Shown here: in pieces, positions 1 through 8,657 of the stretch
How positions within the stretch are numbered: the first letter of the stretch is position 1
How the letters are laid out: every line of letters begins with the position of its first letter
Assembly (NCBI RefSeq): GCF_032925565.1
Contig: NZ_CP136708.1
Coordinates: forward strand, 2,728,001-2,792,000
Source of the DNA: Alteromonas sp. CI.11.F.A3
GTDB taxonomy: Bacteria > Pseudomonadota > Gammaproteobacteria > Enterobacterales > Alteromonadaceae
Direction of reading: 5' to 3'
Length of the DNA: 64,000 bases
Made by a program: the position numbers and the translations under genes
The notes under the pieces: generated by a model
Told to the model about the DNA's origin: nothing
Databases searched by the model: none
What the model saw: only the letters and a program-made list of their open reading frames with translations

Positions 1-59
1 CTTGCAATACCGCTTTGAGTTATCGCATTTTCTGGGGTTTCTTTAAAATGGTGCGACAT
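1..59 (-). CDS. N-terminal start of an unidentified gene leaving the window
   Basis: An ATG on the complement at 57-59 opens a frame that stays open to the window edge (starts M-S-H-H-F-K-E-T-P-E-N-A). A fair ribosome site, AGAGGT on the minus strand at 70-75, lies 10 bases before it. Only 19 codons are visible, so no family can be named. The gene would diverge from alaA. Confidence 0.4.
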   Translation of the reverse strand, partial: MSHHFKETPENAITQSGIA

Positions 60-421
60 AATGAGAACTACCTCTGCTATTACACGTAAAAGGTGTTGGC
101 GCGCCCATCCTAATGCGCCGTACTTATACGATAGGCCGATTTACTCAATTTTACAATTAATTAACAAGATTTTAGCCTTTTTGATAAGTTTTTATTTCTA
201 ATTGGCTGTTAATTGGTGACTTTAATTTATGAAGTTTTTTTTAATATTGTGTTTAACAATCAATTTTTAGGTGTTTTCAGTCAGTTTTATGATGTAAACC
301 ACAATTAGCCGTACACTTTTCAACCAAATCGAAATATTTTTCACGTTTAGCGCTAAATTAGGCTTCGCAAGGGTATGTGGTTTACGTTAACCTCAAGGTC
401 TGTAAATTAACCAGATAGACC
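60..421. other. AT-rich divergent spacer upstream of alaA
   Basis: About 360 bases with no credible gene. Very AT-rich between 150 and 350. It must hold the promoters for alaA and for the gene diverging to the left. I could not fix a particular promoter or operator in it. Confidence 0.5.
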
Positions 422-1642
422 ATGAAAACTGTATCTCGCTCACACAAATTAGATAACGTTTGTTATGACATTCGCGGCCCCATTGCGGCACAAGCTAAAA
501 AAATGGAAGATGAAGGCCACCGTATTTTAAAACTAAATATTGGTAACCCTGCCCCATTTGGCTTTGAAGCCCCCGACGATATTCTTAAAGACGTTATTCA
601 TAACCTGCCCACTTCTCAAGGATATTCAGATTCAACGGGAATTTACGCAGCACGTGTGGCCGTTATGCAGTACTACCAGCAGCGCAATATTCAGCATATT
701 CGCGTAGACGATGTTTACATTGGTAACGGCGTTAGCGAATTGATAATGATGGCCATGCAAGCGCTACTTAATCATGGCGACGAAGTACTGATCCCAAGCC
801 CTGATTATCCACTGTGGACCGCCGCGGTAAGTTTGTCATCAGGCTCTCCGGTACATTATCGTTGTGATGAACAAGCGGGCTGGTTCCCTGACTTAGATGA
901 CATCAAAAGCAAAATCACCAGCAAAACTCGGGCTATTGTATTAATTAACCCAAATAACCCTACTGGCGCTGTTTACGATAAAGCCTTGTTGCAAGACGTT
1001 GTCAATTTGGCAAGAGAACATGGCTTGGTTGTTTTCAGTGATGAAATTTACGATAAAATTTTATACGACGATGCCGAACATACCTGTATTGCCTCTCTTG
1101 CTGACGATGTATTTTTCGTTACCTTTGGTGGCCTGTCTAAAAACTACCGCGTAGCAGGTTTTCGCTCTGGTTGGTTAGTGGTCAGCGGCAACAAACGCTT
1201 AGCAAAAGACTATATTGAAGGCTTAAATATTCTTTCTTCAATGCGAATGTGTGCAAACGTGCCTTGCCAAAGTGCGATTCAAACGGCGTTAGGTGGGTAT
1301 CAGAGCATCAATGACCTAGTGAAAGACACGGGTCGTCTGCGTATTCAGCGCGATGTGGCGGTAGACATGCTTAACAGCATCGATGGCATACACTGCGTTA
1401 AACCCAAAGGCGCGATGTACTGTTTTGCCCGAGTTGATGAGAAAAAATTCAACATAAACAATGATGAGCAGATGATTTTAGATTTGCTGCGCGCTGAGAA
1501 GATTCTATTGGTACACGGTAAAGCGTTTAATCTGACTGACGGCGTTTATTTCCGTTTAGTGTTTTTACCGCATAGTGATGTGCTAGTTCCGGCACTTCAC
1601 CGTATAGGTAACTTCTTTCAACACTATCAACAAGGCGCTTAA
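422..1642 (+). CDS. alaA: Alanine/valine-type aminotransferase AlaA (PLP fold type I)
   Basis: A 406-residue cytosolic aminotransferase making alanine from pyruvate and glutamate. The whole fold type I signature is visible: GNP near residue 41, the PNNPTG loop at 178-182, SDEIYD near 206-211, and the PLP lysine in GGLSK (Lys240), followed by the phosphate-binding arginine in RVAGFRSGW. Length equals E. coli AlaA (YfbQ, 405). As in E. coli, yfbR lies next door (one base between stop and start), which supports the AlaA assignment over other class I aminotransferases. The assignment of substrate comes from the family, not from this sequence. Confidence 0.93.
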   Translation: MKTVSRSHKLDNVCYDIRGPIAAQAKKMEDEGHRILKLNIGNPAPFGFEAPDDILKDVIHNLPTSQGYSDSTGIYAARVAVMQYYQQRNIQHIRVDDVYIGNGVSELIMMAMQALLNHGDEVLIPSPDYPLWTAAVSLSSGSPVHYRCDEQAGWFPDLDDIKSKITSKTRAIVLINPNNPTGAVYDKALLQDVVNLAREHGLVVFSDEIYDKILYDDAEHTCIASLADDVFFVTFGGLSKNYRVAGFRSGWLVVSGNKRLAKDYIEGLNILSSMRMCANVPCQSAIQTALGGYQSINDLVKDTGRLRIQRDVAVDMLNSIDGIHCVKPKGAMYCFARVDEKKFNINNDEQMILDLLRAEKILLVHGKAFNLTDGVYFRLVFLPHSDVLVPALHRIGNFFQHYQQGA

Positions 1643-1643
1643 C

Positions 1644-2243
1644 GTGTCAGATAAAAGTCATTTTTTTGCTCACCTTGCCCGATTAAAGCTTATTAATCGC
1701 TGGCCACTTATGCACAATGTACGTACTGAAAATGTTCAGGAGCACAGCTTACAAGTGGCCATGGTGGCGCATGCCCTCGCTTTAATAAAGAACAAGTTTT
1801 TTGGCGGAACAATAAATGCAGAACGCATTGCGACTATCGCGATGTTTCACGATGTGTCTGAGGTATTAACGGGCGATTTACCAACACCGGTAAAATACTA
1901 TAATCCAGACATCAAGCACGAATATAAAAAGATTGAAAAGATAGCTGAAAATATTTTAATCGATATGGCACCAGACGCATTCAAAGAAGATTACGCTTCA
2001 CTCATTGATGCTAATTTTCACACTGAAGAAGAAGCTTTTATTGTTAAAGCTGCCGATGTGCTATGTGCCTACTTGAAAACCTTAGAAGAACTTTCAGCGG
2101 GAAACCAAGAATTCAAACTGGCTAAAAAGCGGTTAGATAAGATTTTGAAAGAGTATCACTCAGATGAAGTCGATTATTTCTTAACTCGCTATGTGCCGAG
2201 CTTTTCGCTTAGTTTAGACGAAATAACCCAGGAAGAAATTTAG
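1644..2243 (+). CDS. yfbR: 5'-deoxynucleotidase YfbR
   Basis: A 199-residue HD-domain phosphohydrolase that removes phosphate from deoxyribonucleoside 5'-monophosphates. The HD metal ligands are visible as EHS (His34) and FHD (His69-Asp70), with the family motif [15 protein letters not shown] just after. Starts with GTG one base after the alaA stop, so the two are co-transcribed and probably coupled in translation. E. coli YfbR has the same length. Together with the following dGTPase it forms a dNTP-pool clearing pair. Confidence 0.93.
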   Translation: MSDKSHFFAHLARLKLINRWPLMHNVRTENVQEHSLQVAMVAHALALIKNKFFGGTINAERIATIAMFHDVSEVLTGDLPTPVKYYNPDIKHEYKKIEKIAENILIDMAPDAFKEDYASLIDANFHTEEEAFIVKAADVLCAYLKTLEELSAGNQEFKLAKKRLDKILKEYHSDEVDYFLTRYVPSFSLSLDEITQEEI

Positions 2244-2257
2244 AAAAGGAACACACT

Positions 2258-3601
2258 GTGACAGTACACAAGTGGGAACAAGATTTACACGCACGCAGAC
2301 TGCCGCGCAGTGTTTCTCGCGATGGCGATCATCGTAATCCCTACCAGCGAGATAAAGCTCGCGTACTGCACAGTGCCGCTTTTCGACGTTTACAAGCCAA
2401 GACCCAAGTATTAGGTGTTGGCCTTAGTGACTTTTATCGCACTCGCCTTACTCACTCTTTAGAAGCCGCGCAAATAGGCACTGGCATTACCGCCCAATTA
2501 AGCGGTAAGTTTCCAGATATCGCCAGCAAATTAGCCCTTGATCCCACGCTTATAGAAACCTTGTGCTTAGCCCATGATATAGGCCACCCGCCATTTGGTC
2601 ACGGTGGTGAAATTGCCCTTCATTATATGATGCACGAACATGGCGGCTTTGAAGGAAACGGACAAACGTTTCGTATAATTACTCAGTTAGAGCCCTACAC
2701 TGCCGAGCATGGCATGAACTTATGCCGCCGAAGTGTATTGGGTCTTGTGAAATACCCCAATTTTATTGATACCCTAACAGCCCCTAAGGTTAACGGTGAA
2801 CGCCCCGCTTCATTACGCCAAGTAAAAGCCAGCGAATGGCATCCACCTAAAGGCTTGTTTCGTTGTGACGAACCTTTATTCGATTGGTTACTAGCGCCGT
2901 TTAGCGCCTCTGACAAAGACAGGTTAATGTCTTTTAATCAATTTGATACCAAGCACAGTAAAACCCGTTTTAAGTCTTTTGATTGCTCAATTATGGAGCT
3001 TGCGGATGATATCGCCTACGGCATCCACGATTTAGAAGACGCGATTGTAATGGACATGGTGAACCGACAAGACTTTGTTAGCGATGTCACCCTTCCGATA
3101 AAAGCACTAGAGATAAAATGGTTATCAGATAACATTGATGAACTTACCGAGAAGCTTTTCAGCAAAGCCCATCACGAGCGCAAAAACGCCATTGGCGCTC
3201 TGGTAAATAGTTTTATTACGGCTATAGAAATCGCCGATGTAGAAGGCTTTGCGCATCCACTGCTTGCCTATAATGCTAAAATGCCTAACGATTTCGAAAG
3301 TGGTTTAGAGCTATTTAAGCGGTTTGTGTATAAAAAAGTTATTCGACGCCCTGATGTACAGCAGCTTGAATATAAAGGCCAAATGGTAGTGATGGAGTTA
3401 TTAGAAGCCTTTAGTTCTGATCCTGAACGCCTATTGCCTGAAAACACCCAAGAGCGCTGGTTAAAAGCCTGCGAACAACATAACGGCATGCGAGTGCTTG
3501 CTGATTATATTTCCGGTATGACCGATGAGTTTGCCTCACGGTTATATGGAACACTCTTTTCCCCTCGACAAGGTGGCATTCAAGACAGCTTCCATATCTA
3601 G
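2258..3601 (+). CDS. dgt: dGTP triphosphohydrolase-like protein (dGTPase family)
   Basis: A 447-residue HD-domain dNTPase, expected to split a dNTP into deoxynucleoside and triphosphate. The N-terminal RDKARVLHSAAFRRLQ block, LTHS (His66), and AHDIGHPPFGHGGE (His106-Asp107) are standard. GTG start 14 bases after yfbR with AAAGGA just before it. It is shorter than E. coli Dgt (505) and closer to the type named dGTPase-like or anti-phage dNTPase, so the preferred nucleotide is uncertain. Third gene of an alaA-yfbR-dgt operon. Confidence 0.9.
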   Translation: MTVHKWEQDLHARRLPRSVSRDGDHRNPYQRDKARVLHSAAFRRLQAKTQVLGVGLSDFYRTRLTHSLEAAQIGTGITAQLSGKFPDIASKLALDPTLIETLCLAHDIGHPPFGHGGEIALHYMMHEHGGFEGNGQTFRIITQLEPYTAEHGMNLCRRSVLGLVKYPNFIDTLTAPKVNGERPASLRQVKASEWHPPKGLFRCDEPLFDWLLAPFSASDKDRLMSFNQFDTKHSKTRFKSFDCSIMELADDIAYGIHDLEDAIVMDMVNRQDFVSDVTLPIKALEIKWLSDNIDELTEKLFSKAHHERKNAIGALVNSFITAIEIADVEGFAHPLLAYNAKMPNDFESGLELFKRFVYKKVIRRPDVQQLEYKGQMVVMELLEAFSSDPERLLPENTQERWLKACEQHNGMRVLADYISGMTDEFASRLYGTLFSPRQGGIQDSFHI

Positions 3602-3643
3602 CGTTAAGTGTGGAATAAGGTTATTTAGCTATGTTACGCAAGA

Positions 3644-4702
3644 CTAATCCTTAACCGCATCAGCAACAGTTTTTGCCGTTACAACTTGGTTCACGCTCCC
3701 TTGAATAACTACGGTGGCTGATATTTTATCCTGAATGGCCTGTCTGTTTGGATCCCAGTAAACCTGTAAAAAGCCTAATAGCCCCGTCGCAAAACCGGCT
3801 CCGTAGCCGCCGTACCGGCCAAAGCAATCAAGCATGCCAAGTGGCTCTCCGCTTAGCGAAACCACGCGAATATTACATACTTTTTTACCTGGAGTTTGCC
3901 CGCGCCAAAGTAACGAGAACAAGGTAAAGTAAACAGCAGCCCAACCAAAACCAAGACCTAGGTCTTGAATAATGCCTTTGCCCCACTGCACAATACTGGT
4001 TACAGGTGTTGTGTCGTTTTCGCTTGTATTTTCGTTTGTATCTTGGCCCGCAATACTCTCTGGCGCTAAATCTAAATTTTCAATATCATCTGCGGCAATA
4101 GGTTCATCGTCAGCTATGGCCATTAAGTGCAATAGCGATCGAGTAACTTGACTATTTCCAGCGTTTTCAATTTCAGCAAGCTCAGGCAATTGAGCAAACA
4201 ATTTAGCGCTAGCAGCACTTTGGCAAATATCGTCGCAGTTTTTATCGTCGCCAGTTTGCGCTAAATATGTGCGTATTATTGATCTATCATGCTCACTTAA
4301 CTCATCATTCTGTTCAGATGTGTTTATTTGTGTTCCTTGTAGAGTGCTATCGCCTTCAAAGAAGTCTATTGCTAATGAGAGTACCGTTAGCGAGCTTACA
4401 AATAAAAAGCTGGCTGCAAAAAGCTTTAGGGTTCTGCGCCAAAACGAAGACATTTTAGGAAGGTATTGTTGTGCTGTGCCTTTATAAAAAGCCATAGCAG
4501 CAACAAAGGCAATTAACGTTGCGCTAAGCTTTGCAGCCATAAATATTAAACTGACATCAATGATAATTGCTATTGCGCGTCTAATAGGCGGAGCCAAAGG
4601 AATGCCTAATAGCGCTTGGTCAACTTTAAAGGCATACGGGGTGATCACATCTCTGGTTTCAGAATCTGACAGCGCTAATTGCTCTATTTCGTTGGCTTTC
4701 AT
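3644..4702 (-). CDS. RDD-family membrane protein with large acidic insert
   Basis: 352 residues. An RDD domain is seen in two pieces: the first helix with RRAIAIIIDVSLI (Arg42, Asp49), and, after residue 250, a further helix followed by GQTPGKKVCNIRVVSLSG, the usual second RDD signature. Between the helices lies an unusual polar insert of about 130 residues (114-245), rich in Asp, Glu, Ser and Asn, with two cysteines (CDDIC, 156-160) that might form a disulfide. RDD proteins are inner-membrane proteins of mostly unknown role, some linked to ion transport. Convergent with dgt. Confidence 0.75.
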   Translation of the reverse strand: MKANEIEQLALSDSETRDVITPYAFKVDQALLGIPLAPPIRRAIAIIIDVSLIFMAAKLSATLIAFVAAMAFYKGTAQQYLPKMSSFWRRTLKLFAASFLFVSSLTVLSLAIDFFEGDSTLQGTQINTSEQNDELSEHDRSIIRTYLAQTGDDKNCDDICQSAASAKLFAQLPELAEIENAGNSQVTRSLLHLMAIADDEPIAADDIENLDLAPESIAGQDTNENTSENDTTPVTSIVQWGKGIIQDLGLGFGWAAVYFTLFSLLWRGQTPGKKVCNIRVVSLSGEPLGMLDCFGRYGGYGAGFATGLLGFLQVYWDPNRQAIQDKISATVVIQGSVNQVVTAKTVADAVKD

Positions 4703-5067
4703 TTTTATACTTGTTATTACAATACCTAAACCATTTAAGTTACGCGCTTTTCATTTTTAGCTCAAGCTAAAGCTATTGATTACTATGTATAAAAAAGCAT
4801 AATGCGTTTAATTAGCATCATTTATTACCACAGCGTTTCGTTGAGTTCTTTTTAATTCATGAAATTTTATTCTTATTAAATGGGTCTTCATTTATACGCG
4901 TTAAATCTGTAGTTACTTTTTATAAAATTCGCGTGTGTATTACATGGTGCAATCTTAAAACCCTGCCTTCACGTAAGTAATGTAATCTCGGTGCCTTCGC
5001 GCGAAGTCGACGTTACCTGCTTTTGCGTTTTTAATGTCTAAGCGCGCTCAATAATTATGGTGTAAGT
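4703..5067. other. Divergent spacer between RDD gene and msrPQ
   Basis: 365 bases without a gene, AT-rich to about 4960. A 12-bp perfect palindrome (CTTCGCGCGAAG, 4995-5006) lies 61 bases before msrP and could be an operator. No sigma-70 promoter could be fixed with confidence. Confidence 0.4.
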
Positions 5068-6078
5068 ATGTCTAAACCTTTTAAGCCTTCAGTAAAGCTA
5101 ACCGACAATCATGTTACCGATGAAAATGTTTATCTTAATCGTCGTAAGTTATTAAAGTCTCTTGGCTTTGTAGGTGCGTCCGCGTTGCTTTCAAACTCTG
5201 CAAATGCAGCTGGGTGGTTTTGGGAAGACGATGAGGAACAAGCAAAGGCATTCAAAACCCAAGCGCTTAAATTTAGTCAGCCTGAAAAGTACCAAATTAG
5301 CGAAACCCAAACCCCAGAATCCAAAGCGACTTCTTATAATAACTTTTATGAGTTTGGCACTGCCAAAGATGAGCCTGTTAAAAACGCGCAAGAATTCGAT
5401 ACATCTGAATGGACATTAAAAGTCGATGGGCTGGTGAACAAACCACTCACACTGAATCTTGATGATTTAACAAAGCGTTTTCCTCTTGAAGAGCGAATCT
5501 ATCGCCTTCGTTGTGTAGAAGCTTGGTCTATGGTTATTCCTTGGATTGGTTATGAGTTAGGCGCGTTATTAAAAGCTGCAGAGCCCTTGTCGTCAGCTAA
5601 ATATGTGGCCTTTGAAACCTTATACGAGCCTGAGCACATGCCCGGGCAACGCAACCGTTTCCTTGGTGGGGGTATTGAATACCCTTATGTTGAAGGTCTG
5701 CGTTTAGATGAAGCTATGCACCCTCTCACGCTGATGTCGGTAGGCCTTTATGGTAAAACCCTACCGCCGCAAAATGGCGCTCCTGTTCGTTTAGTGGTGC
5801 CATGGAAATACGGTTTTAAAAGTATTAAGTCGATTGTGCGCATTCGGTTGACCGATAAGCAGCCCCCCACTACGTGGAACCGTTTAGCGTTTAACGAATA
5901 CGGCTTTTACGCTAATGTGAACCCAGATGTATCACACCCTCGTTGGAGCCAAGCTAGCGAACGCCGTATTACCACCGGTGGATTACTATCACGTAATAGA
6001 ATACCTACCGAAATGTACAATGGTTACAGTGAAGTGGCGCCGCTTTATGCAAACATGGACTTAACGCGTAACTTCTAA
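5068..6078 (+). CDS. msrP: Periplasmic methionine sulfoxide reductase catalytic subunit MsrP
   Basis: A 336-residue molybdopterin enzyme that repairs oxidised methionine in periplasmic proteins. The N-terminus is a Tat signal: twin arginine in [11 protein letters not shown] (Arg25-Arg26), hydrophobic stretch, and a likely cut near residue 47 (ANA-A). The cofactor cysteine is in RLRCVEAW (Cys149). The sulfite-oxidase-like fold continues to the C-terminus ([12 protein letters not shown]). Its stop overlaps the msrQ start by one base (TAATG), so MsrP and its membrane electron donor are made together. Length matches E. coli YedY (334). Confidence 0.96.
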   Translation: MSKPFKPSVKLTDNHVTDENVYLNRRKLLKSLGFVGASALLSNSANAAGWFWEDDEEQAKAFKTQALKFSQPEKYQISETQTPESKATSYNNFYEFGTAKDEPVKNAQEFDTSEWTLKVDGLVNKPLTLNLDDLTKRFPLEERIYRLRCVEAWSMVIPWIGYELGALLKAAEPLSSAKYVAFETLYEPEHMPGQRNRFLGGGIEYPYVEGLRLDEAMHPLTLMSVGLYGKTLPPQNGAPVRLVVPWKYGFKSIKSIVRIRLTDKQPPTTWNRLAFNEYGFYANVNPDVSHPRWSQASERRITTGGLLSRNRIPTEMYNGYSEVAPLYANMDLTRNF

Positions 6079-6740
6079 TGAAATTATTTAAAAAACCAGT
6101 TCGTGTTTCAAATTTAGCTCGCAGGGGCTTAAAAGGTGTTATTCACTTATTATCACTCGGGTATCTCGTTGGGTTATTTTATGCGGGGATAACCGATAAT
6201 TTAGGCCCTGATCCTGTTGATACCTTGTTGAATGAAACCGGTATATGGGCAATACACCTTTTGCTTATTACCCTGATGTTAAGCCCATTAGCAAAAATAC
6301 TGCCTAGTCCTGAGCCAATTAAGTTTAGGCGAATGCTTGGGATATATAGCTTTGTCTATGCGTTGTCACATTTTGCGACTTACATTCTGTTCGAACTGCA
6401 ACTGGATATGAGTTTGATTGCTACCGAGCTGGTTAAACGCCCCTATATTGTCGTAGGGCTAACCGCCTTGCTTTTACTCTTCGTATTAACAATAACGTCT
6501 TTTCAAAAAATACGTCGAAGCATGGGCAAGCGTTGGCAGATTTTACACAACAGTATTTATTTAATAGTCCCTTTGGCGTTACTTCACTTTTCGTGGTCAC
6601 AAAAAACCATATGGCAAGAACCCATATGGTATTGGCTGTTTGCCTTTGTATTGTTATTTAACCGAATTAAAGGCTTGGTGACTACAGCACTTAAAAAGCA
6701 TGCTCGCAGTAAAAATCGGAAACACGCTACTCAGACTTAA
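6078..6740 (+). CDS. msrQ: Haem b membrane subunit MsrQ (electron donor to MsrP)
   Basis: A 220-residue integral membrane protein of the ferric reductase-like family that passes electrons from the respiratory chain to MsrP. About six hydrophobic helices are visible. Haem-ligand histidines are likely those in YALSHFATY, ILHNSIYL and ALLHFSW. The MGKRWQILHNSIY block is typical of the family. ATG sits inside the msrP stop (TAATG). E. coli YedZ is 211 residues. Confidence 0.95.
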   Translation: MKLFKKPVRVSNLARRGLKGVIHLLSLGYLVGLFYAGITDNLGPDPVDTLLNETGIWAIHLLLITLMLSPLAKILPSPEPIKFRRMLGIYSFVYALSHFATYILFELQLDMSLIATELVKRPYIVVGLTALLLLFVLTITSFQKIRRSMGKRWQILHNSIYLIVPLALLHFSWSQKTIWQEPIWYWLFAFVLLFNRIKGLVTTALKKHARSKNRKHATQT

Positions 6741-6757
6741 CACGTACTAGGGTGGAA

Positions 6758-7192
6758 TCAGCGAGTGATAAAAAACAACAGCGCGGCATATCGCGCTGTT
6801 TTGCTAATTCCTACTATTAATAAGAAAAACCAAAAGCGCGTACGCAAGGTGCCCGCTAACAGAGTTAATGGGTCGCCAATAATTGGCACCCAGGCTAATA
6901 GTAATGACCATTTCCCCCATTTTTTATACATGACTTCAGCCCGCATAAAGGTAGTGTGAGAAACGCGCAGCAATTTTGTTGCTACCAATTGGCCGTAGCG
7001 AAAGCCCAATACATAATTGACGATTGAACCCAACACGTTACCAAAAGAAGCAACAATCAGTAACAAAAGCGCAGATGAGCCATTTAGCGCCAAAGTGGTT
7101 AATACAAGCTCAGAGCTTAACGGTAATATTGTGGCAGCAAGAAATGCTGAAACAAACATACCTATATACCCTAGTGCTATTAAACTGCTCAC
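6758..7192 (-). CDS. YqaA-type small DedA/SNARE-associated membrane protein
   Basis: A 144-residue inner-membrane protein resembling E. coli YqaA (142). It has a hydrophobic N-terminus, GNVLGSIVNYVLGFRYG (the DedA/VTT signature GxxxGxxxxYxxGxxxG) and WVPIIGDPLTLLAGTLR. Relatives of this family move phospholipids across the membrane, but a role for YqaA itself is not established. Convergent with msrQ. Its last codons contain the hairpin of a bidirectional terminator (6777-6802). Confidence 0.85.
   Translation of the reverse strand: MSSLIALGYIGMFVSAFLAATILPLSSELVLTTLALNGSSALLLLIVASFGNVLGSIVNYVLGFRYGQLVATKLLRVSHTTFMRAEVMYKKWGKWSLLLAWVPIIGDPLTLLAGTLRTRFWFFLLIVGISKTARYAALLFFITR
6777..6802. terminator. 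Bidirectional hairpin terminator inside the yqaA 3' end
   Basis: A 9-bp perfect GC-rich stem (6777-6785 with 6792-6800, loop GCATAT). On the plus strand it ends in TTTT, serving msrPQ. On the minus strand it is followed by TGTTTTTTA, serving yqaA. The minus-strand copy lies within the coding sequence, 17 bases before the yqaA stop codon. Confidence 0.75.
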
Positions 7193-7489
7193 TGAAAATT
7201 ACGCCTTATTTTTTGCTGCTAGGTTCACCCCGACGTGTTTAACCTAGTGAAATTCTGTGCGGATGTAGTTTACCTAAGTCGCCAATTTAGTCATTAAGTT
7301 TGCTTACCTATTGATGGCAGTACTTTTGCGCTCTAGCAGCTGTGCTGCTGAAGACATTGATATTGCGTCATTTATGCGCAAATAACTCCCCCTCGATAAA
7401 TCGCTATTTCAATTCAAAAGTATTTGAGAAGTATGCATTGTGTGAAAAAAACACAATTTAATGCTTGCAATCCTTTTAACTTAAAACTA

Positions 7490-7505
7490 CTGTATACGCA
7501 TACAC
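7490..7505 (+). promoter_or_regulatory. LexA-type SOS box 1 (one mismatch)
   Basis: CTGTATACGCATACAC matches CTG-N10-CAG at all but the last base and keeps the alternating TA core. It lies 1 base before a second box and over the likely -10 region (TACTGT, 7488-7493). Confidence 0.6.
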
Positions 7506-7506
7506 A

Positions 7507-7522
7507 CTGTATATATAACCAG
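7507..7522 (+). promoter_or_regulatory. LexA-type SOS box 2
   Basis: CTGTATATATAACCAG is a full CTG-N10-CAG match, close to the gammaproteobacterial consensus. It is centred about 39 bases before the ATG at 7554 and next to a second box, as expected for a tightly repressed SOS gene. Confidence 0.85.
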
Positions 7523-7553
7523 CCCAAAAGATAACTTACGAAAAGGTAACGCT

Positions 7554-7982
7554 ATGAACACTTCACCAATTGCACGTTTACAGGCATTACGTACCTCAGT
7601 GACCAATAAGTCTGTTTCAAGCACCGCTATTTCTAACGTTGTACAACTCCCCTTACCTTTCGAAGGTTATCCAGGCGAAGGGAAAGGTGGCACAAGTAAA
7701 GGTTGGAATTATCTATTAGCCGATTCAGTGTCATTTTCAAAAGAAGTCAACCACGCCATTCGTATTCAAAAACCTGAAAAGGAAAAAATGCCAGAGTGGA
7801 TAAGCAAGCTGATAACCGGCGGTCAGTGTAAAACACTGTATGTTGAAAATATTGATTTAGATTTACAGCCTACCGACAGCGATATGATTAGAAAGCTTTG
7901 CGAACTTTATTCAGTATGTTTGGTAAATGTAAGAGTAGATTCAGCGTTAAATGAAGGCAACCTTGCAGTAGGACCATGGTAA
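7554..7982 (+). CDS. SOS-controlled protein, probable SulA-like cell-division inhibitor
   Basis: A 142-residue soluble protein preceded by two LexA boxes and a ribosome site (AAAAGG, 7540-7545). The N-terminal ~35 residues look disordered (Ser/Thr rich). The body holds a short RecA/SulA-like pattern: a beta strand (KTLYVENIDLD), a helix (SDMIRKLCELYSV) and a second strand (CLVNVRVD), which fits the order in SulA, an FtsZ inhibitor that stops division during DNA damage. Sequence identity to E. coli SulA (169 residues) looks low, so the SulA call rests mainly on regulation, size and secondary-structure order. It could instead be an ImuA-like or unrelated SOS protein. Confidence 0.6.
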   Translation: MNTSPIARLQALRTSVTNKSVSSTAISNVVQLPLPFEGYPGEGKGGTSKGWNYLLADSVSFSKEVNHAIRIQKPEKEKMPEWISKLITGGQCKTLYVENIDLDLQPTDSDMIRKLCELYSVCLVNVRVDSALNEGNLAVGPW

Positions 7983-8057
7983 TTCGCTTAATTTACCGTT
8001 AGCATTGCGCCCGCGTATATATTCAATAGCGCACTGCTAACTTGGTTGTAAAAAATT

Positions 8058-8585
8058 ATGCGATGTTATTGCTGTTCAAATTTGCCATTTTCTTCATGTT
8101 GTGAACCTTTTTTAAAAGGGCAAGCCAAACCTCAAACTGCTGCTCAGTTAATGCGTTCTCGTTTTTCTGCCTATGCCAGTAAGCAATTCGATTATGTACT
8201 GGCTACCTACACAAAGGAGCGTCAACCTGAATTAAGTGTTGATGAATTAACTGCTAATGCAGCTAATTCCACGTGGTTTGCACTGGAAGTGGGTGAAACT
8301 GGAAATGTCTCGCTTATTGCCCAAGCTGAAGGGGTAGCTGAGGCCGCAACACAAAATAATGAAGGGGCGACAGATACGGTAGATTTCATCGCTTATTATT
8401 TTGAAAACAAAAATCTTTATCAGTTACATGAAACTTCGAACTTTATTGTTGAAGATGGCCAGTGGCGCTACCACGACGGTATACTTCACGATGATTGCGG
8501 CAAAGTAAAATACGGTCGTAACTTACCCTGCCTTTGCGGTAGCGGGAAAAAGTTTAAGCAATGCTGTGCAACGAAATCACGGTAG
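8058..8585 (+). CDS. YchJ-family protein with SEC-C zinc motifs at both ends
   Basis: 175 residues. The N-terminus has CYCCSNLPFSSCCEPFLKG and the C-terminus a standard SEC-C motif (CLCGSGKKFKQCC), both zinc-binding. Between them is the YchJ NTF2-like core (RSRFSAYASKQFDYVLATY). E. coli YchJ is 152 residues; the extra length here is a Gln/Ala/Glu-rich loop near residues 90-115. The biochemical role of the family is unknown. The stop codon lies inside the first unit of a 20-bp tandem repeat. Confidence 0.88.
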   Translation: MRCYCCSNLPFSSCCEPFLKGQAKPQTAAQLMRSRFSAYASKQFDYVLATYTKERQPELSVDELTANAANSTWFALEVGETGNVSLIAQAEGVAEAATQNNEGATDTVDFIAYYFENKNLYQLHETSNFIVEDGQWRYHDGILHDDCGKVKYGRNLPCLCGSGKKFKQCCATKSR

Positions 8586-8657
8586 TGCCTATTTGACCAC
8601 GGTAGTGGCTGCTTAAGCACCGGAGTGGTCACTTAAGCACCGGAGTGGTTATTTAAG
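8578..8657. repeat. Four 20-bp tandem repeats at the ychJ-family stop codon
   Basis: Units at 8578-8597, 8598-8617, 8618-8637 and 8638-8657. Units 3 and 4 (CACCGGAGTGG then seven variable bases ending TTAAG) differ at only 2 positions. Unit 2 differs by a few more and unit 1 is the most diverged. Each unit contains a small inverted core (CAC..GTG). The first unit overlaps the end of the YchJ-family gene. Confidence 0.85.

Larger units (their letters stand above)
7193..7553. other. Divergent spacer holding the SOS promoter
   Basis: 361 bases. The right part carries two LexA-type boxes (7490-7522) and a possible -35 TTGCAA at 7465-7470 for the downstream gene. The left part must hold the yqaA promoter. 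No other gene is seen. Confidence 0.5.
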
